A stretch of 64,000 bases of DNA from Arcobacter sp. (GTDB lineage: Bacteria > Campylobacterota > Campylobacteria > Campylobacterales > Arcobacteraceae), in NCBI GenBank assembly GCA_002869565.1, contig PKUJ01000018.1, positions 1-64,000 on the forward strand. The letters run 5' to 3'. Position numbers and translations under genes: made by a program. Within the stretch, counting starts at the first letter, position 1. Every line of letters begins with the position of its first letter. This document shows, in pieces, positions 49,638 to 58,496 of the stretch. The notes under the pieces are model-generated. The model saw only the letters and a program-made list of their open reading frames with translations, did no database searches and had not been told where the DNA came from.

Positions 49638-50900
49638 TAATGATCCATTCTTTTAATTGTTTGTCATTCTTAAAAAAATGCTGATAGTGTTTAGGAGTAC
49701 CTTTTGTTAAAGCTTTCATTGAAGGATATTTCATAAAACTTTTACTAGGATTACTCTTAAATGAATTGGAATAACTACCAAGAGACTCTAAAAATATTGT
49801 AGATGCTTCAATATTTTCTTGAGACTTTACATGAAGCCATTTCTTTTCTGTTTTTTTTTGTTTTAATATTTTTGAATAAAGTTTATTCCATTTTTTAATT
49901 GTATTATTTATTTCAAATCTTTTACATACTTCTTCTTTTGCATTAGAACCAAGTCTTTGTCGTTCATATGTATCTTTTGATATTCTCTCTATTTGTTTAA
50001 TCATATCTTGTTTTGAATTGGTAACAATTCCTGTATATGAGTCATGAACAATATATCTTTCCATTGGATTATTAAATACAACTGGAACAATCCCACAAGA
50101 CATAGCTTCTGTTAATACTTGATCACAAGTTCCATAATGTTTTTGGTTTAAAGGATAAAGAAAAATATCAAATTTTTGTAAATAAGGCTTAATATCTTTT
50201 ACGTATCCTGGAAATTCAAATTTATCTTCAATTTGATATTTTTTCACCTCTTTTTTAATTGTTGATAAATTAGAACCATCTCCACAAACTATAAATTTTA
50301 CATCTTTTATATTAATTTTTTACAAATCTTTATAAAATCTGGATGTAGTTTTGAAAAATCAATTGCTCCAATATACCCAATAGTAAATTTTTTTTGTTTT
50401 TTATGTTTTATTTTCTTAAATTTTTCAAATCCTGCTGTAGACCATATATCAAGAAATTTATTTTTATTTCCATTGTAATTTAAAAACTCATTACTTTTAT
50501 AACTAATGGGTGTAGTAAAAACAAAATAATCACAGTAATCAAATAGTTTTTTTGTAAATATTTGTGGAACTTCTAACCCAGAAACATGACTCCATATAAT
50601 TACTCTTGATTTAGGGAGTTTATTTTTTATAATAAATTCATATAATAATGGATGGTTCCACCAGTGAATGATAAGTATATCAGATAATGAGATTTCATTA
50701 AGAATTATTTGGTGCTTACTAGATACTGATTCTTTAAAAGATATATGCTTGTTAGTCATTATTTCTTTTGATAATTCATTTATAGTATCTAAAGAAAAAA
50801 CTTTATGAGTATATATATTTTCTTTTTTTAGATAACTTCTAAGTACAGTACCTACTCCTCCCCCTAAATGAGGTGTTAAATGCAATATTTTATATTTCAT
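49627..50900 (-). pseudogene. GT4-family glycosyltransferase split by a frameshift at an A6 tract
   Basis: The 5' piece (50900 to 50307, 197 codons) is a GT-B N-terminal domain: ILHLTPHLGGGVGTVLRSYL and IIHWWNHP. It ends at TAA 50309 right after an A6 tract (T6 on the plus strand at 50316-50321). The 3' piece opens exactly at that tract in another frame and continues KDVKFIVCGDGS, FPGYVKDI, TEAMSCGIVPVVFNNP, the GT4 donor site, to 49627. One more A in the tract would join both into one protein of about 424 codons. The gene is thus off, either by slippage, mutation or sequence error. The second piece has its own GTG at 50247, but would lack the acceptor domain. Confidence 0.8.
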
Positions 50901-52071
50901 AGAAGTGTAATTCCTTATGAAACTTTAGGATGTCTTTTTTTATAATATTATTATTGAATACTGAACATATTATGATACATGTATTTTTTGGATCATTTAG
51001 GTTTATTGAAGAAGGATCACAAATTTTTTTATTTTCAAAAGTCAAATTTTGTTTATTAATGTTTTTATCAATTAAAAATATTTTTTGAGAAGAAATATCA
51101 ATATTTATGAAAGAAGTTAATGTTAAAAACTCTTGACCAATTCCCCAAAAGTAAATATAGTTATATTTTCTTAGTATCTTATGGATTTCTTTTTTATGAA
51201 TATTAGTTTTTTCTTTTTCTTGATTGATATAAGAATCAAGTGAGAAACTTTCAATATGATTTTTTCTAAGCATTTTTTGAGATGTTTTTTTAAATAGACA
51301 TCTAAGTGATGGATATGAATAGCTTTCATTATTATATTTAATTCCACTTTGTTGTTTTTCTATTAGTTCAAATCCATTATTATTCATAAAAGTATTAAGA
51401 CTAGATAGGGTAAAGTGGTTTATATGTTCTTTGATTGTAAACCAGTAAAAATCAAATACAGGTTTTTTGCTATAATTTTGTGCATCTGGAACTTCAATAA
51501 ATAGTAAACCATCATCTTTTAAACATCTTGATATTTCTGTGATGACTTTTTGTAATTCTAGTATATGTTCAAATACGTGAGTAAAGGCAAAACAATCTAT
51601 TTTTTTATCTTGAAGGGGGTAATTATATAGCTTTGTTTCTAGAATTTTATCTGAACCGGATAACTTTATTAGCCTTTTATCTAGCTCTAATCCCATTGAA
51701 TTATTGTATTTTTGTTCAAGAAGGAATTTTATAAATCCACCTTTCCCACATCCAACATCACAAATTATACTGTTATGATTAAGATGTCGATAGAGTATTT
51801 CCATATATGTTGAATATCTTTTAATATCTCCACTATTATTTCCTCCTGTGCCATATGAACTATCACTAGAGTATAAACTTTCTTTTGAGTAGAATTCATT
51901 AAGTAATTTATTATCAATATTATTATTATAAATGAAATTACAATCATTACATTGAACAATTTTATAGTCACACAATAATTTAAATTTATCAAAATTCTTT
52001 AATTTTTTAGAAAATATAGATTTGTTTTTTTCTGAATTACAATTTGGGCAGTTTCTTATATTAATACTCAT
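50890..52071 (-). CDS. SAM-dependent methyltransferase with N-terminal zinc site and C-terminal Rossmann-like domain
   Basis: In this 393-residue protein the N-terminal zinc-binding pairs NCPNCNS and QCNDCNF precede a class I methyltransferase (SIICDVGCGKGGFIKFL, FAFTHVFEHILEL, LLFIEVPDA). Residues about 300-393 form the Rossmann-like module (YIYFWGIGQEFLTL, IFLIDKN, CIIICSVFNN). The three-part layout resembles sugar C-methyltransferases (TylC3/NovU type), where the C-terminal unit completes the fold. It may methylate a keto-deoxysugar; not certain. Confidence 0.75.
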   Translation of the reverse strand: MSINIRNCPNCNSEKNKSIFSKKLKNFDKFKLLCDYKIVQCNDCNFIYNNNIDNKLLNEFYSKESLYSSDSSYGTGGNNSGDIKRYSTYMEILYRHLNHNSIICDVGCGKGGFIKFLLEQKYNNSMGLELDKRLIKLSGSDKILETKLYNYPLQDKKIDCFAFTHVFEHILELQKVITEISRCLKDDGLLFIEVPDAQNYSKKPVFDFYWFTIKEHINHFTLSSLNTFMNNNGFELIEKQQSGIKYNNESYSYPSLRCLFKKTSQKMLRKNHIESFSLDSYINQEKEKTNIHKKEIHKILRKYNYIYFWGIGQEFLTLTSFINIDISSQKIFLIDKNINKQNLTFENKKICDPSSINLNDPKNTCIIICSVFNNNIIKKDILKFHKELHFYEI

Positions 52072-52074
52072 ATT

Positions 52075-53328
52075 TTAGTTCCTAGACAATCTTTTCTGTT
52101 TTCCAGCTGGAATAGTTAAAGAAGATGTACCATTACAATAATGACAAATTTTAGGACTCTTATTTTCTAAGAATTTTTTTATTTTTTCAGTCAACTTTTC
52201 TTCATTTCCTTCTCTAATATTAACATAATCAAGGTCATCAATAATATTTAGATGAGTAGAAAAAGCACTTCTTGCACATTTGTGTAATTGTCCATTAAAT
52301 AAGTCATTTGATATAAAACAGCAACTATTATATACCTTTGATAATTCTTTCTTATTATATCCTCTATGTTTGAAATCCCCAAAGTCAAACCATTGAAGTG
52401 TTCTTATATAATCGAAATTAATATTATATTTTTTATAAGTATCAATCATGCGAAGTACATTTTTGTTTTGTTTTGCTGTAATATAGTCTTCATAACTACT
52501 AATTTCTATTTTTATTTTAGGACTTGCTAATAGAGAATAAATTTTTTCATTTTTTGGAAGAATAGTACCATTTGTTATAAGCTGGATAATACCAATATTT
52601 TCAATATCTAAGAGTTCTTCAATTACTTCTTCAATATTTTTATATAAAAAAGGTTCTCCACCTACAAGAACAACCTTTTCAATTAGGTCAACACTTTTTG
52701 ATATCTTTCTCATGTCTGAAATAATATCTTTATAATTTAAATCAAGGTAACTAGTTGAATCATATTTGTCTCTTAACTGATTACATCCAATACATTTTAA
52801 ATTACATTTATTTGAAACTAGTATTCCCATTGAAGGAATTGTCACTCCTAAACTTTTTGTATAGTTCTTTTTAGTTAATTCTTTTTCAACGAATTTATCA
52901 TAAATATCACATCTATTATTTATATCTTTTGAACAAGGGCATAGATGACATTTATTTAGTTTGAATGAAAATGTATTATTGTCAAGCTTATATTTACATT
53001 TTTGGTAGAAAATATTATTTAGATCTTCCCTTTTGTAGATAATATTTGTAAAACCATTACTTTTAAAGTTTTCTTTTATTTCTTTTGATATTTCTTGTGC
53101 AAAAATAGTTACTATTATAATATATTTATCTTTGTCTTTTAGTTCAAAATTAGGTTTAGTTATTTCATAATTTTTAATAGGATCACATTTTTTAAAATTA
53201 TTATCCCATATATAGGTTAGTTTTATATTCTCTTCATTAAAGAAACCTATTGTTAATTTCCCTATTTTTCCAGCCCCAAAGACTATAATTTTTTTATTTT
53301 TGAATTTATTAATTACCGTATTAGTCAT
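52075..53328 (-). CDS. radical SAM protein with N-terminal Rossmann-like domain
   Basis: Residues 1-100 of this 417-residue protein are the Rossmann-like module (KIIVFGAGKIGKLTIGFF, YIWDNN, IIIVTIFAQEI). Cys127, 130, 132 and 140 form an extra cysteine group before the radical SAM site Cys175-x3-Cys179-x2-Cys182 (CNLKCIGC). GGEPFLYKNIEEVIEEL follows as the SAM-binding GGE motif, and CCF...CARS and CHYCNG cysteines are in the C-terminal part. Substrate unknown; a role in glycan tailoring is from context. Confidence 0.78.
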   Translation of the reverse strand: MTNTVINKFKNKKIIVFGAGKIGKLTIGFFNEENIKLTYIWDNNFKKCDPIKNYEITKPNFELKDKDKYIIIVTIFAQEISKEIKENFKSNGFTNIIYKREDLNNIFYQKCKYKLDNNTFSFKLNKCHLCPCSKDINNRCDIYDKFVEKELTKKNYTKSLGVTIPSMGILVSNKCNLKCIGCNQLRDKYDSTSYLDLNYKDIISDMRKISKSVDLIEKVVLVGGEPFLYKNIEEVIEELLDIENIGIIQLITNGTILPKNEKIYSLLASPKIKIEISSYEDYITAKQNKNVLRMIDTYKKYNINFDYIRTLQWFDFGDFKHRGYNKKELSKVYNSCCFISNDLFNGQLHKCARSAFSTHLNIIDDLDYVNIREGNEEKLTEKIKKFLENKSPKICHYCNGTSSLTIPAGKQKRLSRN

Positions 53329-53330
53329 TA

Positions 53331-54338
53331 TTAAGCCTTTATTATTGAACCTTCAGGAGGATCATAACTAAATTTTCTTTTTGAAGAGTTTTTTAAAAAG
53401 TTTAATATTTTTAATTCACGTTTTTTTTCTGTACTATTTAGAATTTTGTAAATCTCCATATATTCACTGTTCTTTATTATCTCTTCATCAAATACTTCTG
53501 CTAATTTTAAATATTGTTTTGCTAATTTAAAATCTTTATTTTTAAGTATATCTTTTAAATATCTAAGAGTTAGAACAGCTACTCTTTTTTCTGCTTGTGA
53601 GAAATATTGTTCTAAATATTCTCTTCCTTTTGCTAATTTAAACATTTCACTTAAAGTAGTATAATATTCTATCATATGATTTAAAGTTTTATTATATGTA
53701 GAAGTTGTATTTTCTTGATGTATTCTGTAAATAGATACTTCATTTTTAGTATATGCGACATCTCCATGCAAAGAGAGCTGAAACCATAATAGTCCATCAA
53801 GGTTAATAATATGTCTTTCATTTATCATTCCTGAGTCAAAAAAAGTTTTTTTTCTAAATAAAACTTGACATGGTAAAAAAGACATCATCATAAAAACTTT
53901 AGCTTGTTTTTCCCCAGAGATAGTACAATCTGTATTATAAAATGGAGTGATTTTTTCTATCTCTCCTGTTTCATCTGTTTCTTGCCTTTCTCCTACTGCC
54001 ATAACGATATTTGGGGAGCTTTCAATTAGAGGTATTAATGTTTTACAAAAAGTTGGGAAAAGTTGATCATCACTGTGAAGTATCACAATAAAATCTCCAC
54101 TGCTTAAAGATATAGCTCTATTTGTATTATTCGCTTGACCTAAATTTGTATCATTTTTATAAACCTTTATTTTTTCAGAATATCTATTTGCAATCTCAAG
54201 TGATTTATCAGTAGATGCATCATCTATAAAAATTATTTCTGTATTTTCATACTCTTGATTAAGTGCGCTTTGTATACAAATATCTAAGTATTTTTCATTA
54301 TTATAATTTGGGATACAGATACTTATTTTAGATTTCAA
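53331..54338 (-). CDS. family 2 glycosyltransferase
   Basis: A 335-residue GT2 enzyme: SICIPNYNNEKYLDICI, IFIDDASTDKSLEI, NLGQANNTNRAI and LHSDDQ (DxD). The helical C-terminal third has no extra Rossmann-like module, unlike the two other GT2 proteins here. It overlaps the upstream FkbM gene by four bases. Confidence 0.88.
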   Translation of the reverse strand: MKSKISICIPNYNNEKYLDICIQSALNQEYENTEIIFIDDASTDKSLEIANRYSEKIKVYKNDTNLGQANNTNRAISLSSGDFIVILHSDDQLFPTFCKTLIPLIESSPNIVMAVGERQETDETGEIEKITPFYNTDCTISGEKQAKVFMMMSFLPCQVLFRKKTFFDSGMINERHIINLDGLLWFQLSLHGDVAYTKNEVSIYRIHQENTTSTYNKTLNHMIEYYTTLSEMFKLAKGREYLEQYFSQAEKRVAVLTLRYLKDILKNKDFKLAKQYLKLAEVFDEEIIKNSEYMEIYKILNSTEKKRELKILNFLKNSSKRKFSYDPPEGSIIKA

Positions 54339-55453
54339 AATAGTCTCTCCTTTGGTATAGCGTAAAATATCGCAGAATTACCACAATAGTCATGAAGGTA
54401 GAAAAATAATTCATAATTTGTAATATTTATTAAAAAATTAGGGATATCATATAATCCATCCTCATTGTGATCTGCAAGTACCATAATGATAGGTCTATGT
54501 TTTTCTATTGTCTTTTTAGCCCCCTTAAGAGCATTTAATTCTTGTCCCTCAATATGTAATTTTATTATTGTTGGATTTAAATTTAAATTGTCAATCTTGT
54601 TTGTTTTAACTTCTTTTATACCTTTAATATCAATTTTCGAAGCAAAGCTAAGTTTATCAATAAACTTTAAATTTCCTTCTTTATTTGAAATTGCATTATT
54701 ATATAAACTAATTTTTGAAGATGATATATTTGTTATAGAGCTTTTCAATATATCAAAATTATTTATATCTGGTTCAATTGCCCAAATGAAATCAAAGTTA
54801 TTATTGGAAGCTTCTAAGAAGTGTTGAATTGTTGTCCCATGATGTGCCCCTACATCTAAATATCTTTCTACACTATTTAGTTTAACAAAACATGGAGCAT
54901 TAAAATATTTCTTATCATGTAAGATTGAGACATTTTCATAAACTTTTTCTATTTTTTTTAATCTCCACCATAAAAATTGTAAATAATGTTTTGTAGATAT
55001 TTCATCATGAGATAATTTCTTAAGTATAAATTTTATTTTTTCTATTTCTTCATTTGATAGAGTAAATTTATCCCATCCATTTGTTAAGAAATCAGACAAA
55101 AACAAGTTGCTATAGTCATAAAAATGAATTATATTTTTAAAACCAAAGTCTTGAAGCTCTAAAGTGATTTCGTTAAGTGATGCTTTTACAATACATATTA
55201 TAAATAAAGAGTTTTCTTTGTCTTTAACTGAAATATCAAAAGGTGATAAGATTTTAATATTTTTTACTTGACCCTTTTTATTCTTATCTATAAAATATTT
55301 AGGGATAATATCTATTTTATCTATAAAGTCTAGTGCCATTTGACCCATGGCACCTGCTCCGTAAAGGATAATTTGTTTATCCTCAAAAGAGGTTTTCTCT
55401 TTTACATTAGGCTTATATTGAAGAATAGTGTCAAGTTCTTTATCAATAATCAT
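54335..55453 (-). CDS. FkbM-family methyltransferase with N-terminal Rossmann-like domain
   Basis: Residues about 20-120 of this 372-residue protein are the Rossmann-like module (IILYGAGAMGQMALDFI, YFIDKN, LFIICIVKASLNEI). The FkbM methyltransferase domain follows: RYLDVGAHHGTTIQHFLEA (SAM loop), WAIEPDINNFDIL and TIIKLHIEGQELNALKGAKKTI. FkbM enzymes O-methylate sugars. It is one of two FkbM proteins flanking the PhyH gene. Confidence 0.85.
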   Translation of the reverse strand: MIIDKELDTILQYKPNVKEKTSFEDKQIILYGAGAMGQMALDFIDKIDIIPKYFIDKNKKGQVKNIKILSPFDISVKDKENSLFIICIVKASLNEITLELQDFGFKNIIHFYDYSNLFLSDFLTNGWDKFTLSNEEIEKIKFILKKLSHDEISTKHYLQFLWWRLKKIEKVYENVSILHDKKYFNAPCFVKLNSVERYLDVGAHHGTTIQHFLEASNNNFDFIWAIEPDINNFDILKSSITNISSSKISLYNNAISNKEGNLKFIDKLSFASKIDIKGIKEVKTNKIDNLNLNPTIIKLHIEGQELNALKGAKKTIEKHRPIIMVLADHNEDGLYDIPNFLINITNYELFFYLHDYCGNSAIFYAIPKERLF

Positions 55454-56362
55454 TTATTTTTTTGTCCATCTATCTAACCACCACATATTTTTTCTAAAAT
55501 TAGTTGGGTAATCTGGTTCCGGCTTTTCATGTACTGTATTTTCTAAGAAATTATTTTTAGTTACTTTATCCTCTTCATTAAAAGATTTTTTTCTTAAAAG
55601 AGGGATACTTTTTTGATTTGTACCCGTTGTATTATTTTGTCGCATATATCTAATATCAAAACTCCATCTTGTATTAGTAGAAGTGTTATTTAAAGTACGA
55701 TGAATAATTGAATCATTAAATATTAGTACACTCCCTATATTCATTTCACAAGTTACTATCTCTTCAAAATCAACATTATCGGTTAATTGTAAATACCATG
55801 AATTATGAAGATTCTGAACAGAATGCTTATAGACCTTAGCTTCTCTTCCTACTAGTTTAGTTGGAATAATTTCCATACAACCACTATTTTTATCTACATT
55901 AGTAAGTGGTGTCCAAAATATAAATACAGGATCTGCATCCTTTTTTAAGTATGCTGCATCTTGATGCCAAGGAACAGTTAATAACTGTTCATTTGGTACT
56001 TGTGAACGAAGTGTCCAAAAAGGATGGCCATCAATATTTCCCCCTAAAAGTTGTTTCGCTATATTTAAATATTTCTTATTATTCCAAAAATTAAATAAAG
56101 GTTTTCCCATTTTTTTCTGTAATGTAGTTATTACTGCTGCATCATTATACTCTTTATGAATTAGATTTAGTCTTTTAGTATAATCATATTCTTCATAAAG
56201 ACTTGAAATATGACCATCTTTATATAACATTTTAGCCACTTCATCTAAAACTGTATTTGCATAATTAATTAAAGGTTTAATTTCATCATAAGAGAATAAG
56301 TCTTTAACTATAACATAGCCTTTAGTTAAAAGTTGTTTTTTTTGTTCATTTGTAAGCATCAT
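55454..56362 (-). CDS. phytanoyl-CoA dioxygenase (PhyH) family protein
   Basis: In this 302-residue Fe(II)/2-oxoglutarate oxygenase the metal ligands are His133 and Asp135 in PWHQDAAYL and His221 in DSIIHRTL; Arg232 in NTRWSFDIRY fits the 2-oxoglutarate contact. Family members hydroxylate small molecules, lipids or sugars. Tight packing between two FkbM genes (one-base contacts) suggests a hydroxylation, perhaps followed by methylation, of a glycan component. Two ATGs are adjacent (Met1, Met2). Confidence 0.85.
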   Translation of the reverse strand: MMLTNEQKKQLLTKGYVIVKDLFSYDEIKPLINYANTVLDEVAKMLYKDGHISSLYEEYDYTKRLNLIHKEYNDAAVITTLQKKMGKPLFNFWNNKKYLNIAKQLLGGNIDGHPFWTLRSQVPNEQLLTVPWHQDAAYLKKDADPVFIFWTPLTNVDKNSGCMEIIPTKLVGREAKVYKHSVQNLHNSWYLQLTDNVDFEEIVTCEMNIGSVLIFNDSIIHRTLNNTSTNTRWSFDIRYMRQNNTTGTNQKSIPLLRKKSFNEEDKVTKNNFLENTVHEKPEPDYPTNFRKNMWWLDRWTKK

Positions 56363-57486
56363 TATTCCTTCTTATCCTCAATAGCAAACAGTATAGTGTC
56401 TGTACATCCAAAGGATTGGTGTCTTAAGTAAAATTTATAATTTTTGTTTAGTTCCTTGATCATAAGAGGAATTCTTAAGAAATCTTCATAGTTATGATAC
56501 AAACAAATCGCAAGTTTAGGTGAGTATTTCTTTATTGTATTTTTTGATCCTTTAAGTGCAAAATATTCAGCTCCTTCAATATCCATTTTTATTATATCAA
56601 TTTTATGATTTTCTATTATATTATCTATTGCATCAACATGAATTTCTATTAAGTTATTTTTACTAGAATTTGGGTTGTTTTCTAAAATATTAGAATAAAC
56701 ACCACTTTGTTCGAAATAAACAGTGTCTTTTTTATTGTAAGCTCCAACTTTTTTCACTTCAACATTTTGTACACTATTTTCGTGTATAGTTTTAATTAAA
56801 TTTTCTTGAATTGTTGGGTCAGGCTCAAGTGCAAATATTTTATTAAATCCATTCTCTGCAGCTTTATTAAAAAGTAATATTGTATCACCATCATAAGCTC
56901 CGCAATCAATATAGGTAGACTCTTTTGTAGGTTTTAATAGAGTATTAAATAAATACCAGTCTTCTTTTCCCGTAAATGATTTATCAAACTCTTGTCTTTC
57001 TCCTGAAAAATGTGACTTCAGAACTTGTAGAAAAAGTTTTTTAGAGTAAAGATCATCAAATAAATTGTATACTTGTTCAAATTTTTTTATATTATCACTA
57101 AAGAATTTTTTAAAAGTGTATCCATAAAAATAGTGAGCACATTCAAAATCAATATTACAAACTTGTTCTTTTGGAATATTTTCTAATAAGTTTTTATGTA
57201 TTTCCCAGAAATAGTTATGGGATGATATTATGTAAATCCCATTAGGATATAATTCTTTCGCTTTATTTAATGAAATAATCTTCACTCCATTAAGATATTT
57301 TCCATATTTTTTCTCATTGTTATCACAAATGGCAGAAATAGGGATATTTTGTTCTGAAAGTTTTTTTATTAAATTAATACTTGAAAAACCTGCTCCAAAT
57401 AAAATAATCTTTTGACCATTATATTTTTTAAAAAAATCTTCCATACAGTTATCTATTTTTAGGAGTTCTTCAAATTCTTCTATCAT
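56362..57486 (-). CDS. FkbM-family methyltransferase with N-terminal Rossmann-like domain
   Basis: This 374-residue protein is built like the FkbM protein at 54335: a Rossmann-like module at residues about 20-125 (KIILFGAGFSSINLIKKL, AICDNNEKK, IYIISSHNYFWEI), then an FkbM domain (TYIDCGAYDGDTILLF, FALEPDPTIQENL, IIKMDIEGAEYFALKGSKNTI). The two may have arisen by duplication. It probably O-methylates a sugar hydroxyl. Confidence 0.85.
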   Translation of the reverse strand: MIEEFEELLKIDNCMEDFFKKYNGQKIILFGAGFSSINLIKKLSEQNIPISAICDNNEKKYGKYLNGVKIISLNKAKELYPNGIYIISSHNYFWEIHKNLLENIPKEQVCNIDFECAHYFYGYTFKKFFSDNIKKFEQVYNLFDDLYSKKLFLQVLKSHFSGERQEFDKSFTGKEDWYLFNTLLKPTKESTYIDCGAYDGDTILLFNKAAENGFNKIFALEPDPTIQENLIKTIHENSVQNVEVKKVGAYNKKDTVYFEQSGVYSNILENNPNSSKNNLIEIHVDAIDNIIENHKIDIIKMDIEGAEYFALKGSKNTIKKYSPKLAICLYHNYEDFLRIPLMIKELNKNYKFYLRHQSFGCTDTILFAIEDKKE

Positions 57487-57488
57487 AT

Positions 57489-58496
57489 TTAATCCTTTAG
57501 TTTTTTTAGTAATATTTCTTTATAATCATCAATATTATCAGGCATACCATGAGACATTTGACCACAATCTTTACATACATCATGTTGTTTTCTTTTACCT
57601 TCTAAGAACATTTTTTGATAAGATTTAAGCTTTTCTCCTAACCAGATGTCTTTAACTGATTCTTCATTTACATCACCTATTAGAAGTTTTTTAGACCAAT
57701 CTAGGAAACATAAACTAGCTTTCCCATCAGAGTTTATTGAGAAAGAGTAAAAAACATATGCGCAAACATCAACTTCTTTTATTTCTTGGCCATAAATACC
57801 TTGTTCTTGATTAACTTCAAGACCATCTCTTAATTCAAACTCAGGCCAACATGACATTATATGTTCTATGTATACGCCATCAGCTATATTTTTAAAAGTA
57901 TCTAAAAAAAACTTTTTATCTTCACTTGTCAATACATCACCATTTATCTTTACTACAACTTCACATTGTTTTTTATTTTCATAGAAAAATTTAATGTTTT
58001 CTACAAATTTATCAAAATCTATTTTATATTTAGAAAATTCCATATACTGTTTGGCATTTACTCCTTCAACAGATATATTAATTTTGTCTAGTCCTGCTTC
58101 TACTATTTCTAAGCTATTTTGTGGAGTAAGTAAGGAGGCATTTGTAGTAGTATCAATTTTTAGAATGTTTTTATTTTTTTTTGCGTATGCTACCATTTTT
58201 GCAAAATTTGGATTAATAAGAGGTTCTCCATCTTTGTATAATCTAAGTACTTTTATTGGGGTGTCAAATTCTTCTATATCATCTATAATTTTTTTAAAAA
58301 GATTAAAGTCCATAGCCTTTAAAGGACGTCCAATTTCTTTCATAAGTTTTCTATCTCCAGTAGGACAAAAACCACATTGAAAGTTACAAGAATCTGCAGG
58401 ATCTACATTTATAATGAAAGGTGTGGATAGTGGTATTACAGTTTCTAGTTTTGTCCTATTGTTTAAGTCAATTCTCATAGGTGTTGATTTATCCAT
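57489..58496 (-). CDS. radical SAM/SPASM protein
   Basis: The radical SAM site of this 335-residue protein is Cys37-x3-Cys41-x2-Cys44 (CNFQCGFC). The C-terminal part has a SPASM-like cysteine set (CAYVFYS, ASLCFLDW, CKDCGQMSHGM). There is no Rossmann-like module here. A GGAGG site sits about six bases before the ATG, inside the end of the rfbH-like gene (eight-base overlap). Neighbouring rfbH hints at action on a deoxysugar, but peptide or lipid substrates cannot be excluded. Confidence 0.82.
   Translation of the reverse strand: MDKSTPMRIDLNNRTKLETVIPLSTPFIINVDPADSCNFQCGFCPTGDRKLMKEIGRPLKAMDFNLFKKIIDDIEEFDTPIKVLRLYKDGEPLINPNFAKMVAYAKKNKNILKIDTTTNASLLTPQNSLEIVEAGLDKINISVEGVNAKQYMEFSKYKIDFDKFVENIKFFYENKKQCEVVVKINGDVLTSEDKKFFLDTFKNIADGVYIEHIMSCWPEFELRDGLEVNQEQGIYGQEIKEVDVCAYVFYSFSINSDGKASLCFLDWSKKLLIGDVNEESVKDIWLGEKLKSYQKMFLEGKRKQHDVCKDCGQMSHGMPDNIDDYKEILLKKLKD

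Noticed and set aside
54486-54827. Plus-strand open frame of 113 codons
   Set aside because: It is antisense within the FkbM gene at 54335-55453, whose motifs are clear.
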